DNA of 64,000 bases from Fidelibacterota bacterium. GTDB taxonomy: Bacteria > Fidelibacterota > Marinisomatia > Marinisomatales > UBA1611. The notes under the pieces are model-generated. The model was not told the origin of the DNA, did no database searches, and saw only the letters and a program-made list of their open reading frames with translations. The translations under genes were made by a program, and so were the position numbers. The stretch covers positions 40,976-104,975 of the forward strand of contig JABHUQ010000090.1 in the NCBI GenBank assembly GCA_018658715.1, read 5' to 3'. This document shows, piece by piece, positions 17,704 through 26,453 of this stretch (position 1 is the stretch's first letter; the number at the start of each line of letters is the position of its first letter).

Positions 17704-18493
17704 TCGTTTTAACTTTGTCTATAGAAAAATCTACAAATCGTTTAGCAACCTTTGAAAATTGACTTGGTAAATCAGTAACAAAACATTCAAGGTGACCATA
17801 CGCATCTGATGGAGCCATTAATTCTTTTTCACTCAAAATTTGAATTACTTTTTGAGAAACTGCTTCCCCCGAATCAACGAGTTTAACATCTTTAGGCAAG
17901 ACATTATAAATCGTTCTCTTTAAAATAGGATAATGCGTACAACCTAAAATAACAGAATCAACTTTAGAGTCTATTAACGGTTTTAAGTAAACACGTGCAA
18001 TATTTTCTGGTATTTCGCCTTCGACCCATCCTTCTTCAGCTAAAGGAACAAATAATGGACATGCTTGATTTGTAACATGAATGTTTGACTGATACTCTTT
18101 CAATTTTATTTCATATGCGCCAGATTGGATAGTCGAATGGGTACCTAAAACACCAATTTGATTATTTGTCGTTTCTTTAATGGCTTCTTCAACACCCGCT
18201 TCAATAACACCCTCAATTGGAAGTGAATGTTTGGAACGTAAATATTCTAACGATAATGAAGATGCTGTATTACAAGCAACAATGATCATTTTACAATTTT
18301 TAGAAATTAGAAATTCTGATATTTCTTGAGAATATTGCTGTATTAATTGTTGGCTTTTATTCCCATATGGGACTCTTGCTGTATCACCCACATAAATCAT
18401 TTGTTCATATGGAAGTTGTTTTTTTAATTGATTCAGGACTGTTAACCCGCCAACACCTGAATCAAATATTCCTATGGGCCTAGAATCTGTCAT
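17684..18493 (-). CDS. murI: Glutamate racemase
   Basis: Makes D-glutamate for peptidoglycan. It is 269 aa from the chosen start MTDSRPIGIFDSGVGGLTV, one base after the amidase stop; a longer open frame upstream lies inside the amidase gene and has no family similarity. Both catalytic cysteines are visible, in VACNTASSLS and LGCTHYPILK. Co-transcription with the amidase upstream and folC downstream is likely. Confidence 0.95.
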   Translation of the reverse strand: MTDSRPIGIFDSGVGGLTVLNQLKKQLPYEQMIYVGDTARVPYGNKSQQLIQQYSQEISEFLISKNCKMIIVACNTASSLSLEYLRSKHSLPIEGVIEAGVEEAIKETTNNQIGVLGTHSTIQSGAYEIKLKEYQSNIHVTNQACPLFVPLAEEGWVEGEIPENIARVYLKPLIDSKVDSVILGCTHYPILKRTIYNVLPKDVKLVDSGEAVSQKVIQILSEKELMAPSDAYGHLECFVTDLPSQFSKVAKRFVDFSIDKVKTIELHSS

Positions 18494-18494
18494 A

Positions 18495-19982
18495 TTATTC
18501 TTCGGCCAATAGTTTTTCTCGGGATTCTTTAAAATGCCTAATCCCTTTATAAATTGATTCTGCAATTTCTTGTCTATAGGATGGTTTTTTTAAATTTGCT
18601 TCTTCTTTAGCATTCGAAATAAATCCAACTTCAACTAATACATTTGGCATACTTGCACCAATTAAAACATAAAACCCTGCTTGTTTTACTCCTCTATTTG
18701 GTGTTGATAGTCTTTTATCTAATTCCATTTGTATAATTGCAGCTAAATCTTCACTTTCTTTGGAAAAAGTACTTTGGGCCATAGTGGCCATAATTAAAGC
18801 TTCACCTGTAAGCTCTTCATATTTGCTATTAATATCTTCTAATTTTATTGCTGAATTTTCTCTAGACGCTACTTCAATCGCATCTTTGTTTTTACCAGGC
18901 CTTAATAAATAAGTTTCAAAACCTTGAACTTTTCTATTTGGGTTTGCATTCGCATGAATACTTACAAATAATTTACCATTTGCCTCATTTGCAATTTGTG
19001 TCCTCTTTCTAAGAGGAATAAAAACATCTTCTTCTCGAGTGTAAATAACTCTAGTCCGAAGATTTTTTTCAATTTGTCGACCAAGTCTCTTTACAATATC
19101 TAATGTAATATCCTTCTCTTTGGTCCCCTTCTTTCCTGTTGTTCCTCCATCTTTTCCGCCGTGTCCTGCATCCAAAACAATAGTGTCTAAATGCCAGCGC
19201 TCCTTAACAGACTCAATCCTTGCAGAACTTTTCCCCAACGGCGTACGTAAAGTAACTACAATTTCATCTGGATCCCTGCTTTGATAAAAATCATGACTTA
19301 CGATTTTAGAACCCAATTTAAATGCAACTTGAGCCGATTGTCCTAATTGGTCTGCCTCAATTTGGCGAACAACACCCCTTGTTGGTGTTGTATTCATATT
19401 TAAAGTATCTATAAACCCCCCGGAAACGGTCAAATAATACCATCCATTTTTATTCTCAAATGAACTAATACTTCTTTCGTCAAAAGTTTTTCGCGTTTTA
19501 ATTCGTAAAATGGTTCCGTTAGATTTTTCCTCAATCGACATGCCAGTTATATTATAACCAACAACATCTACATCCAAAATTCCTCTTCTAGCATCATATG
19601 AAATTCCAGGCAATGCCGTTGCGCGCATAATATTTATAAAAGGTTCAATTGGTATATATAAATCACCTTCTCCAAATTGGGCATAACTTGGCATCTGGAA
19701 TATTTGTTCATCGACTAAAACAAAACTTGAGCTCCGAGAAAGTTTCACTCTTCTACCAGCAATATAAATTACAATTTTCCCTCTATCAGAATTTTCGTAA
19801 ACCTTTAGAGATAGGGCATGGGCCAATTCTTTTGCTGATACCATAACATCTTTAGACTTGGAATAAGTTTTAATTTCGGCTTCTGTTCCGGTGCTTTTGT
19901 TAAAAACACGGATTGAAGAATCTCCGAACAATAATGCTGAAAATAATAATATTCCCAAAATGATTTTATTTCTAAAAAACAT
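18495..19982 (-). CDS. N-acetylmuramoyl-L-alanine amidase, AmiC-like, exported
   Basis: Zinc amidase that cleaves the peptide from the glycan in peptidoglycan, acting in the periplasm. It is 495 aa from MFFRNKIILGILLFSALLFG, a clear signal peptide (an upstream in-frame ATG would only add 16 residues). A copper-amine-oxidase-N/AMIN-like region (about 25-250) precedes the Amidase_3 domain with VLDAGHGGKDGGTTG, VSIHANANPNRKV and LVEVGFISNAKEE. The gene sits between the barrel pair and murI, so it belongs to a cell-envelope cluster. Confidence 0.92.
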   Translation of the reverse strand: MFFRNKIILGILLFSALLFGDSSIRVFNKSTGTEAEIKTYSKSKDVMVSAKELAHALSLKVYENSDRGKIVIYIAGRRVKLSRSSSFVLVDEQIFQMPSYAQFGEGDLYIPIEPFINIMRATALPGISYDARRGILDVDVVGYNITGMSIEEKSNGTILRIKTRKTFDERSISSFENKNGWYYLTVSGGFIDTLNMNTTPTRGVVRQIEADQLGQSAQVAFKLGSKIVSHDFYQSRDPDEIVVTLRTPLGKSSARIESVKERWHLDTIVLDAGHGGKDGGTTGKKGTKEKDITLDIVKRLGRQIEKNLRTRVIYTREEDVFIPLRKRTQIANEANGKLFVSIHANANPNRKVQGFETYLLRPGKNKDAIEVASRENSAIKLEDINSKYEELTGEALIMATMAQSTFSKESEDLAAIIQMELDKRLSTPNRGVKQAGFYVLIGASMPNVLVEVGFISNAKEEANLKKPSYRQEIAESIYKGIRHFKESREKLLAEE

Positions 19983-20029
19983 AGTCCTGAATTTATCGGT
20001 GTATTTTACTGGGATACAATAATGGACCA

Positions 20030-21826
20030 TTAAAAATATGATTCTAATAATAATCCCGAACTCACTTCAGGGCGAATATTAAAGTGACTATTTTCCCAGG
20101 TGGATGATATACGAAAACTTAACCGATATTGTTCCGATTTATATACCACCCTAACTCCCAGGTTATGCCCAATATATGATACCATTTTTGAGCGCATTTC
20201 ACCTGGAAGATTAATATCCCAAAAATAGATTCTTGTATCAAATGATTTTACATTTGAAGACGTCCAGTCAAAAACATAATTCACTTGAGATATTTGTTTG
20301 TCTAGTCGATAGTTGATTCCATAACCAATAGATCCATTTACTTCTGTAACATTCAATTGTAATTTTGATTTTAAGTGGTTGGAATGTGTGTAGTACCCCG
20401 TAGCTTGATATCGAGTTGTCATATTATTAGGATTAAAGTCCTCAGCTAAAAATCCGGTAGATGTGATTGTTTTATTTTCGTTCTTGACTCTTAACCTAAT
20501 AGTAAGTTTCTTTCCCCGTCTTTCATATTGAACTCCAGATTCAAATCCTGATTCGGGGTAAATATCTGGCGCCGAGTTTAATCTTTTTTTAAATATATCA
20601 TTATAAAGCGAAAAACGATGATTGTTTATTTTAAATAGTATACTTTGATAGATCCCATTTTCACCATCAGATGTAGATGACCATTCCGTGGATGGGTTTG
20701 AGCGTAATGATGAATATTTGGGCTCTATCCTTCTGATTATACCTAAATATTTAAATAATTTAAAACTTGACTTAACACCCAATATAGATGCTTGTGTTTT
20801 ATTATTTCCAATAGCTGTTTCACCAAATAAATCTATTATGTCTATTTTTGTATTGAAGTATAAAGATTGCCCAATTGCCCTAATCTGACTTTCATTTTCT
20901 ATCCATTGTGCGTTTAAAACTGTGGCTCCAAATATATTTTTTTTGAATTCTTTCTCCCAATTCAAAATACTTGACTTTTCATTTAATGATTCTTTTCTAA
21001 CTAATTCTGATTCTGATACATGAATTCCTGTATTAAATATTTTCAATTGTCCGGTACTATCAATTTCACCATCTCTTTTAGTCTCCCCAATTGAAATCGT
21101 TATTCTGCCAAATCTATTATGTATCTGGGATACCACTCCTCTAATATTCCAATTTTCATGACTTGATTTATAAACCTGAAGACCTTTACCAATCCTAGAC
21201 AATTGACTAAAACTCCCAATCCCCTTTTTTACTGGAACTGACCTCCATAATAATAAGCCATATCCATTATTTAATTGAAAATCGCCAAAAACAATATTTC
21301 CAAAACTGGTTTTAATATCTAAATACATGGATATTTGATCTAATGCTTTTTCTTCAAAGGGGTCTCTTTCAACTAAAAAACCAAATTGGTTTTCTCCTCT
21401 ATTTATTCTTCCAGTCAATCGAACTTGTAAATCATTTTTAGCGGTGAAATATTGTTTGAAAAAAATATCCGTGGGTAGTTTTATTTGATTTAATGTATTT
21501 AAAAACTCAACAAAGAGTTCTCCATTTTCTGACAATTTATTAAGGGGAATAGACTGCGATTCATCATAAGACTTTAATAAAACAATATCACTTTCATCTA
21601 AAAACGAAAGTCCTTCAATATGATGAATAATTTTTAAATTTAATCCAGAATAGATATGTTCAATATATTCTAATGAAATAATGTCATCATCTGGTAATGG
21701 GTTTTCTTCCTCGCGATTGATTTGGGATAAAAATTGATTCAACCCCTGAGCTACACATAATTCACTTAGAAAAAGGAATAGTATAGTACATACTAATTTT
21801 ATGGGAATACCTTCCAATGTTTTCAT
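20030..21826 (-). CDS. Predicted outer-membrane barrel with N-terminal helical (HhH-like) region
   Basis: A 598-aa exported protein (signal peptide in IKLVCTILFLFLSELCVAQ). After it come a helical stretch (about 30-115, EEENPLPDDDIISLEYIEHI) resembling the helix-hairpin-helix segment of FCB outer-membrane proteins, then alternating amphipathic strands (FGNIVFGDFQLNNGYGLLLW and many more) ending in an aromatic residue (LLLESYF). Function is unknown; such proteins often pair with PorQ/PorV-like barrels, as here. Its start (ATG at 21826) lies 65 bases inside the upstream gene, an unusually long overlap that suggests coupling. Confidence 0.6.
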   Translation of the reverse strand: MKTLEGIPIKLVCTILFLFLSELCVAQGLNQFLSQINREEENPLPDDDIISLEYIEHIYSGLNLKIIHHIEGLSFLDESDIVLLKSYDESQSIPLNKLSENGELFVEFLNTLNQIKLPTDIFFKQYFTAKNDLQVRLTGRINRGENQFGFLVERDPFEEKALDQISMYLDIKTSFGNIVFGDFQLNNGYGLLLWRSVPVKKGIGSFSQLSRIGKGLQVYKSSHENWNIRGVVSQIHNRFGRITISIGETKRDGEIDSTGQLKIFNTGIHVSESELVRKESLNEKSSILNWEKEFKKNIFGATVLNAQWIENESQIRAIGQSLYFNTKIDIIDLFGETAIGNNKTQASILGVKSSFKLFKYLGIIRRIEPKYSSLRSNPSTEWSSTSDGENGIYQSILFKINNHRFSLYNDIFKKRLNSAPDIYPESGFESGVQYERRGKKLTIRLRVKNENKTITSTGFLAEDFNPNNMTTRYQATGYYTHSNHLKSKLQLNVTEVNGSIGYGINYRLDKQISQVNYVFDWTSSNVKSFDTRIYFWDINLPGEMRSKMVSYIGHNLGVRVVYKSEQYRLSFRISSTWENSHFNIRPEVSSGLLLESYF

Positions 21827-22589
21827 ATGAAATAATACCATATTCTATTTTGTATTTTGACATTGCCAAAAATAAGCCGCCAGATATTATTCCGGGGTTT
21901 GACCCACTTCCTATTGCAACCCCGAAAAAAGGTGTTGGTGTATATGAAAAACCAAATTTTAGACTACCTTTATAAACCAAATCTTGTTCCCTAGAAAGAT
22001 ATGCTTTTATCTTATTTTCAAACTGATAAATAAATCCGGCTGAAATTATCTGAGGTAATGCATCTTCACTTATACCAATTATAGGTTTATTAATATTTGT
22101 AATTAAACCTACAAAAGTAAAATTATCAGATAAGGATGATTCCCACGATAACGTTAATCCTCCCGTTGAAGCATTGCCATAATTTTGAATAAAAATGGTA
22201 TAATAATTAGCCGATATACCCCAAGCCAGCTTTTCCTTTAATCTGCCTGCTCCTATAAAAGAAACTGTTGATTCTTGATATAATTGGTTCCCAAAAGAAT
22301 TAACCCCAAAACCTAAATGATATTTTTGTAATGGTACGCCGACCAACCACGATGATTCTCTTAAACTGGAGACACTAAACTTATTTCCAATTGTGCCTGA
22401 AAAATGAATATTTTTATTTAAGATTATACTTCTAGGGTCATTTTGAGCTCCAAATCCATAACCGTTAATATTAATCACCGGATTTCCAAGGGCTAAGTTA
22501 TAAGCAGAATTAGGGATCGATTCAAATGCACAGAAAATGCGCGAAACACCAATCACACATATACAAAAAGTAATATTGATTAATCTCAA
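21762..22589 (-). CDS. PorV/PorQ-like outer-membrane barrel
   Basis: A 275-aa protein with an N-terminal hydrophobic signal (ITFCICVIGVSRIFCAF). The layout, with a short segment NSAYNLALGNPV, then GFGAQNDPRSIILN and strands alternating hydrophobic and polar residues (HLGFGVNSFGNQLY, AWGISANYYTIF, FGVAIGSGSNPGIISGG), resembles PorV/PorQ-type proteins of type IX secreting bacteria. The AlgxA-type motif at the start of the barrel is weak, so membership is inferred. It overlaps the next barrel gene by 65 bases. Confidence 0.5.
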   Translation of the reverse strand: MRLINITFCICVIGVSRIFCAFESIPNSAYNLALGNPVININGYGFGAQNDPRSIILNKNIHFSGTIGNKFSVSSLRESSWLVGVPLQKYHLGFGVNSFGNQLYQESTVSFIGAGRLKEKLAWGISANYYTIFIQNYGNASTGGLTLSWESSLSDNFTFVGLITNINKPIIGISEDALPQIISAGFIYQFENKIKAYLSREQDLVYKGSLKFGFSYTPTPFFGVAIGSGSNPGIISGGLFLAMSKYKIEYGIISYENIGRYSHKISMYYTIPFSK

Positions 22590-22624
22590 TTGATTTGTTA
22601 CATATAAAATAGATTTAAATATAC

Positions 22625-22659
22625 AAACGCCCCATCTCGAATAATCGAGTGGGGCGTTT
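22625..22659. terminator. Strong bidirectional-type terminator hairpin
   Basis: AAACGCCCCA (22625-22634) pairs perfectly with TGGGGCGTTT (22650-22659), and CTCGA/TCGAG extends the stem with an ATAA loop and one bulged base. It lies 25 bases after the 71-aa microprotein gene, with T-rich sequence on the minus-strand exit. It separates the microproteins from the barrel genes. Confidence 0.9.
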
Positions 22660-22684
22660 ATTTATGTACTTGTGGGGTACCGTT

Positions 22685-22900
22685 TTATTTTTTCTGGTAC
22701 CACATTACCATGACGGCTAATGCAAGCAGCCCGGCAAATCCCGCATCACCAAATTGGGACATTACTCGACCAATGCCGGCAATAACTCCAAAATAGTCGT
22801 CAAACAGAATGCCAACGACGATCCCAACCACAATCAAACTTTTAGAAAGTTCAGTGAGTAGTCCTAACCATTCGTTAACAACGTCTAAAGCTTTGCGCAT
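22685..22900 (-). CDS. Small two-helix membrane protein, paralogue of its neighbour
   Basis: A 71-aa protein I do not recognise. It has a short amphipathic N-terminus (MRKALDVVNEWLGLLTELSK), a first hydrophobic helix LIVVGIVVGILF, a turn region with DDYFGVIAGI, and a second helix in GDAGFAGLLALAVMVMWY with a Lys-Lys end. It shares the pattern LIV..V.ILF....I.GI...M..F.D.GFAGLLAL.V with the 69-aa protein encoded just upstream. A strong ribosome binding site (AGGAGG, six bases before the ATG) suggests high expression, and a strong terminator follows. Size and shape recall holins or small envelope proteins; no function is claimed. Confidence 0.75.
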   Translation of the reverse strand: MRKALDVVNEWLGLLTELSKSLIVVGIVVGILFDDYFGVIAGIGRVMSQFGDAGFAGLLALAVMVMWYQKK

Positions 22901-22960
22901 GTTTTTCCTCCTATTTTAACATAGTGATCAACCCAAAAGGGCCTGACATTATGTCTATGA

Positions 22961-23170
22961 TTATCCTAGGAATGAGAGAAAAACTAACAGAGCTAACAGC
23001 CCGGCGAAACCGCCATCAAGGAACATGTTAACTAAGTCAACAATACCATCAATTGGAGAAAATCCAGTTGAGTACAGGATGTTTACGAAAACAAAGAGAA
23101 CAATAAGCGCTTTAACTACGCTTACAATTCCTGATGCCGCATTCTGTACGGTTGTGTTGATATCTGCCAT
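22961..23170 (-). CDS. Small two-helix membrane protein, paralogue of its neighbour
   Basis: A 69-aa protein of unknown family. The N-terminal 17 residues are polar (MADINTTVQNAASG), followed by a helix VVKALIVLFVFVNILY and a second helix in FLDGGFAGLLALLVFLSF. The C-terminal DGGFAGLLALLV matches DAGFAGLLALAV of the 71-aa paralogue 60 bases downstream. The ribosome binding site is AAGGAGGT before the ATG. The leader upstream contains a TTGACA hexamer and a terminator-like hairpin. Confidence 0.75.
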   Translation of the reverse strand: MADINTTVQNAASGIVSVVKALIVLFVFVNILYSTGFSPIDGIVDLVNMFLDGGFAGLLALLVFLSFLG

Positions 23171-23201
23171 TCTAATACCTCCTTGGTTTGTTCAGAAAAC
23201 T

Positions 23202-23271
23202 AAAAAGGGGTGCCAAACAAAGTGCCCCCCCAATGATAAACTGTTTTCTATGTATGTGTTTTTAATGTCAA
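23202..23271 (-). promoter_or_regulatory. Promoter element and terminator-like hairpin before the microprotein pair
   Basis: On the minus strand TTGACA (23271-23266) fits a -35 box, with only a weak -10 (TAGAAA, 15-base spacing). About 35 bases later, a run of G residues can pair with CCCC, with a GC inner pair and one mismatch (23207-23232), followed by five T (23206-23202). It may simply terminate the glycosyltransferase operon, or act as an attenuator in the microprotein leader. 23171-23347 contains no gene. Confidence 0.4.
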
Positions 23272-23347
23272 GGGTTAATCCCTATCGATTGATTGAATTT
23301 ACGCATAAACACACTTTTGGCAACAATTTTTTCTTCAATGTGTTTTT

Positions 23348-24271
23348 TTAAGATTTTTTACTCTTTTTTATATTACCTTTAGACCTGGCGCCTGATATTA
23401 CAGTGTCAACGATTTTATATCTTGTCAAATAGTATGAAGAAATAAACGAACTAATAATATTTATAAATAGCCTCAATACTGGGTTAAATATTAAATACCC
23501 CTTAAATGAACGAATCCAATCACCTGCTAATTCTCGTTTAAATTGAGGATACTTTTTCAACAAAAGTGGTAAATTATTTTTCCCATAACTATTCATTGAT
23601 GTTAAAAACGAATCCAATGTTCGCGGATGGTAATGAATTGAATATATCTTTTTTGAAAAAAGAAAACTTTCGGGGTATTTCATACATATACGAAAAGCAA
23701 GGTCTGTATCCTCTCCACCATATGCTTTGAAGGATTCATCAAAGTTCCCTACTTCAGAAATAATTTTTCTAGATACCGCAGTATTCCCAAATAATAAATA
23801 TTTTGCTGGCATTCTTTCTCCATCAGCAAATTGCCTCGGCCCTCTTAAATTGCTAAAATAATAATTTTCAAATTCATCACATTTAGAATTTTCTGGAAGG
23901 ATATTATCACCCATAACAGCCGAAACATTTTTCTGATTTAGATAACTGCAAAATAACTTTAGCCAGTTATGTTGTACTTCCATATCGCCATCTAAAAAAC
24001 AAATAACATCTGCTGACCCGGCATTCACTCCTGTATTCCGAGTAGCAGATAGACCTTTATTTACATCGTGAGTTATAATAGATAATTCACTATGGTTTTT
24101 ATATGACTCCAATATTTTAGATGTTTGATCTGTTGACGCATCATTAATGAAAAAACAATGATATTTATCTTTAGGGTAGTTTTGTGTAATCAAACTTTGT
24201 ATACATCTATCTAACGCTCTTTCAACATTATAACATGGTACAATTACATCTATGGTTTGGTTTATATCCAT
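23348..24271 (-). CDS. Family 2 glycosyltransferase
   Basis: A 307-aa GT-A fold enzyme. The nucleotide-sugar binding start is DVIVPCYNVERALDRCIQSL, then INDASTDQTSKIL, the metal-binding DGD in VICFLDGDMEV, and a catalytic-region ED in YGGEDTDLAFRI. The C-terminal part is hydrophobic or amphipathic (LRLFINIISSFISSYYL) and may touch the membrane. It is last in a five-gene glycan cassette and overlaps the preceding gene by ten bases. Donor and acceptor sugars cannot be read from the sequence. Confidence 0.9.
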   Translation of the reverse strand: MDINQTIDVIVPCYNVERALDRCIQSLITQNYPKDKYHCFFINDASTDQTSKILESYKNHSELSIITHDVNKGLSATRNTGVNAGSADVICFLDGDMEVQHNWLKLFCSYLNQKNVSAVMGDNILPENSKCDEFENYYFSNLRGPRQFADGERMPAKYLLFGNTAVSRKIISEVGNFDESFKAYGGEDTDLAFRICMKYPESFLFSKKIYSIHYHPRTLDSFLTSMNSYGKNNLPLLLKKYPQFKRELAGDWIRSFKGYLIFNPVLRLFINIISSFISSYYLTRYKIVDTVISGARSKGNIKKSKKS

Positions 24272-25347
24272 TGGAGGGACCTATAATAATCATATAATGC
24301 ATTAGATGTACTTTCTAAGCTGTGGTGTTTTTCTACCCACTCTTTACTTTTTTTCTTTAATTCGATTACCTTTTCTTTGTTGGATACAATTTGTTTTATT
24401 TTAGATTCGAGTGTTTCGTCAGTAATGTTTATAAATGGATTGTCTGGTATAAATTGTTGGTATTCTGGTACCAATTCGGTCATGCAAATTAAACCCATTG
24501 ACAACGCTTCAACTGAATTCATGCCATACCCCCAACCTCCTCGATTATAAATTTGGTCGATTAAAATGTCACATTCTTGTTTTTGTTTTAAAACCGCTTC
24601 ATAAGATTGGCCCTCAATTAGAATAAATTCAATTAACCCTTCTTTTTCTAATTTTTCACAGATTGGTATAATATGTTCACTACCTTTATAATATCTATTA
24701 GTTGGAGAGTGGCATACTTTTAGCGTCTTATTTACTGATTCCTGTACTGAATATTTGGTAGTATCAAATGGCAGAAACAAATAGTTCATATTAGGGTGTT
24801 TATGTAAAAGGTCTAATTCGCTCGTTAAGTTTAATTGGCTAATTTTATCCATTTCTGGCATAACGCCTCGCGTACGAATATCCTGTCCATGATATGTACA
24901 TCCAATATGTTTACCCATATTAGTCAATCTTTTTACAAATCTAGAATCTCTATAGAGGTCTAACCCCCACTCGAAATGATAAATATCATATTGGTATAAA
25001 TTATACTTTTTAATAGCAGGTTCAATATAAAAACTCCAAATCCAATCCCTAAATTGGAAATATTTTTTTTCTAAAAAGGAGTTGGGAGACCAGGTAGGCG
25101 GGTACCCTGTTGTTACTGCATAGTCACCTAATTCCCCTCGGTAGATCTTATAATATTGGTGACGATAATTTATATATTTTTTATTTGTTGAGACCATTGG
25201 CAAGTCTAAGCAAATACCAATATCAGTCTGATACTTTGTCCTATAAAGAGTAATAATGTCGCAAGAGTTCCCGTTAGACTCATGTATTTTTTTCCACAAA
25301 GGAAGAGTTCCCACTGTATTTTCAGGAGATATATATAAAATTTTCAC
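24262..25347 (-). CDS. Glycosyltransferase, GT4/GT-B like
   Basis: A 361-aa GT-B style protein starting MKILYISPENTVGTLPLW. The N-terminal half is divergent. HIGCTYHGQDIRTRG and the C-terminal HSPTNRYYKGSEHI plus GGWGYGMNSVEALSMGLICM fit family 4-like transferases, although the usual E-x7-E is weakly represented by the SVEALSMG region. It shares one base with the upstream transferase and overlaps the GT2 gene by ten. Confident as a glycosyltransferase, not as to sugar. Confidence 0.78.
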   Translation of the reverse strand: MKILYISPENTVGTLPLWKKIHESNGNSCDIITLYRTKYQTDIGICLDLPMVSTNKKYINYRHQYYKIYRGELGDYAVTTGYPPTWSPNSFLEKKYFQFRDWIWSFYIEPAIKKYNLYQYDIYHFEWGLDLYRDSRFVKRLTNMGKHIGCTYHGQDIRTRGVMPEMDKISQLNLTSELDLLHKHPNMNYLFLPFDTTKYSVQESVNKTLKVCHSPTNRYYKGSEHIIPICEKLEKEGLIEFILIEGQSYEAVLKQKQECDILIDQIYNRGGWGYGMNSVEALSMGLICMTELVPEYQQFIPDNPFINITDETLESKIKQIVSNKEKVIELKKKSKEWVEKHHSLESTSNALYDYYRSLQWI

Positions 25348-26453
25348 TATAAATATTCCTTATATATTGAAATAAAACTATCTGTTAGAAAGTTCCAATT
25401 ATACTTTGAATAAATAGAATTTCTATTTTCTTGAAGGCCACTATTTGTGCTATCATTTAATGCCTGTATGATTGCCCCAGCTAATTGTGCTACATCCCCA
25501 GGTTTTACAAGATGTAATGCTTGCACTTCAAATTGTTTCAGAGGGGGTAAGTCAGATGCAACTATCCTGCACCCTGCAGCCATATATTCAAATAGTTTTG
25601 TGGGTGTACCAATACGGGTAAGAGCATTTGAAGCAAATGGGATTAATCCTACTTTTGCTTTTACTAAATGTTGCCAAATTTCGTGGTGCGCAACTTGTCC
25701 ATGCCATAAAATGTTTTCGCCTAGTCCCAGTGAATTTATTTTTTCTAATATAACCTGTTCATATTCTTTTGTTCGAAATGTTCCAAATAAATTCAAAATA
25801 ACATCGGATACTTTCACTTTCACTTTTTCCATAGATTCTACTAATTCAGTGATTCCTCTCTCTGGAGCTAAGTGACCATGATAAACTAAAATATTATTTC
25901 TATTAAAATCTAATTCTGTGTTGGGGAACAACTTCGTTTCTGGGAAATTCCCTATAATGTTAGGCCGAAACCCTTGTTTGCCATAATCGCAATTTTTAAT
26001 GGCTGGACTTGCTAAAATAACTTCATCAACCCAGGATAAATATTTTTTCTCTCGCATTACCCAAAGTGTTTTCTTTAACCATTGTATAGGTTCAGGCCAA
26101 TTTGAAAATGTTTTAATTAATGATGGATAATCTTCATGAACATCATAAAAAATGATTGTACCATATTTTTCTTTTGTCTTCTTTGCTAGCCAAAGTAATT
26201 CAGGCTCATGAATGTGCAATATTTTTGGTGGGTTTTGCTTATAAATGTTTAATAGTTTCTTTTGGTATAAATCCGTCGTATTTAAATCTGGATTAAAGTT
26301 TTTATATAGCTGTAAACCATCTTGATCTATTAATTCGGTGTTTGATCTGGTGAAATATTGGACCTCAAAATTCTCCTGGATTAACAATTTTACTTGGCGA
26401 TGAAATATTCGTTCATCATCAGCATAATGGTGACATGACGCTACGGCTATCAT
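25347..26453 (-). CDS. Family 4 glycosyltransferase
   Basis: A 368-aa GT-B enzyme. HIHEPELLWLAKK and FYDVHEDYPSLIKT occupy the N-terminal domain; LVYHGHLAPERGI and VILNLFGTF begin the C-terminal domain, and TPTKLFEYMAAGCRIVASDL holds the family 4 acidic signature. It overlaps the flippase gene by four bases (ATGA) and shares one base with the next transferase. Confidence 0.9.
   Translation of the reverse strand: MIAVASCHHYADDERIFHRQVKLLIQENFEVQYFTRSNTELIDQDGLQLYKNFNPDLNTTDLYQKKLLNIYKQNPPKILHIHEPELLWLAKKTKEKYGTIIFYDVHEDYPSLIKTFSNWPEPIQWLKKTLWVMREKKYLSWVDEVILASPAIKNCDYGKQGFRPNIIGNFPETKLFPNTELDFNRNNILVYHGHLAPERGITELVESMEKVKVKVSDVILNLFGTFRTKEYEQVILEKINSLGLGENILWHGQVAHHEIWQHLVKAKVGLIPFASNALTRIGTPTKLFEYMAAGCRIVASDLPPLKQFEVQALHLVKPGDVAQLAGAIIQALNDSTNSGLQENRNSIYSKYNWNFLTDSFISIYKEYL

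Noticed and set aside
22590..23347. tRNA, small RNA or prophage fragment around the microproteins
   Set aside because: No cloverleaf, no integrase or phage structural gene and no att-like repeat; the holin-like look of the microproteins alone is not enough.
23025..23351. Plus-strand 108-aa open frame across the microprotein leader
   Set aside because: Antisense to the 69-aa gene, Cys- and Phe-rich composition, no ribosome binding site.
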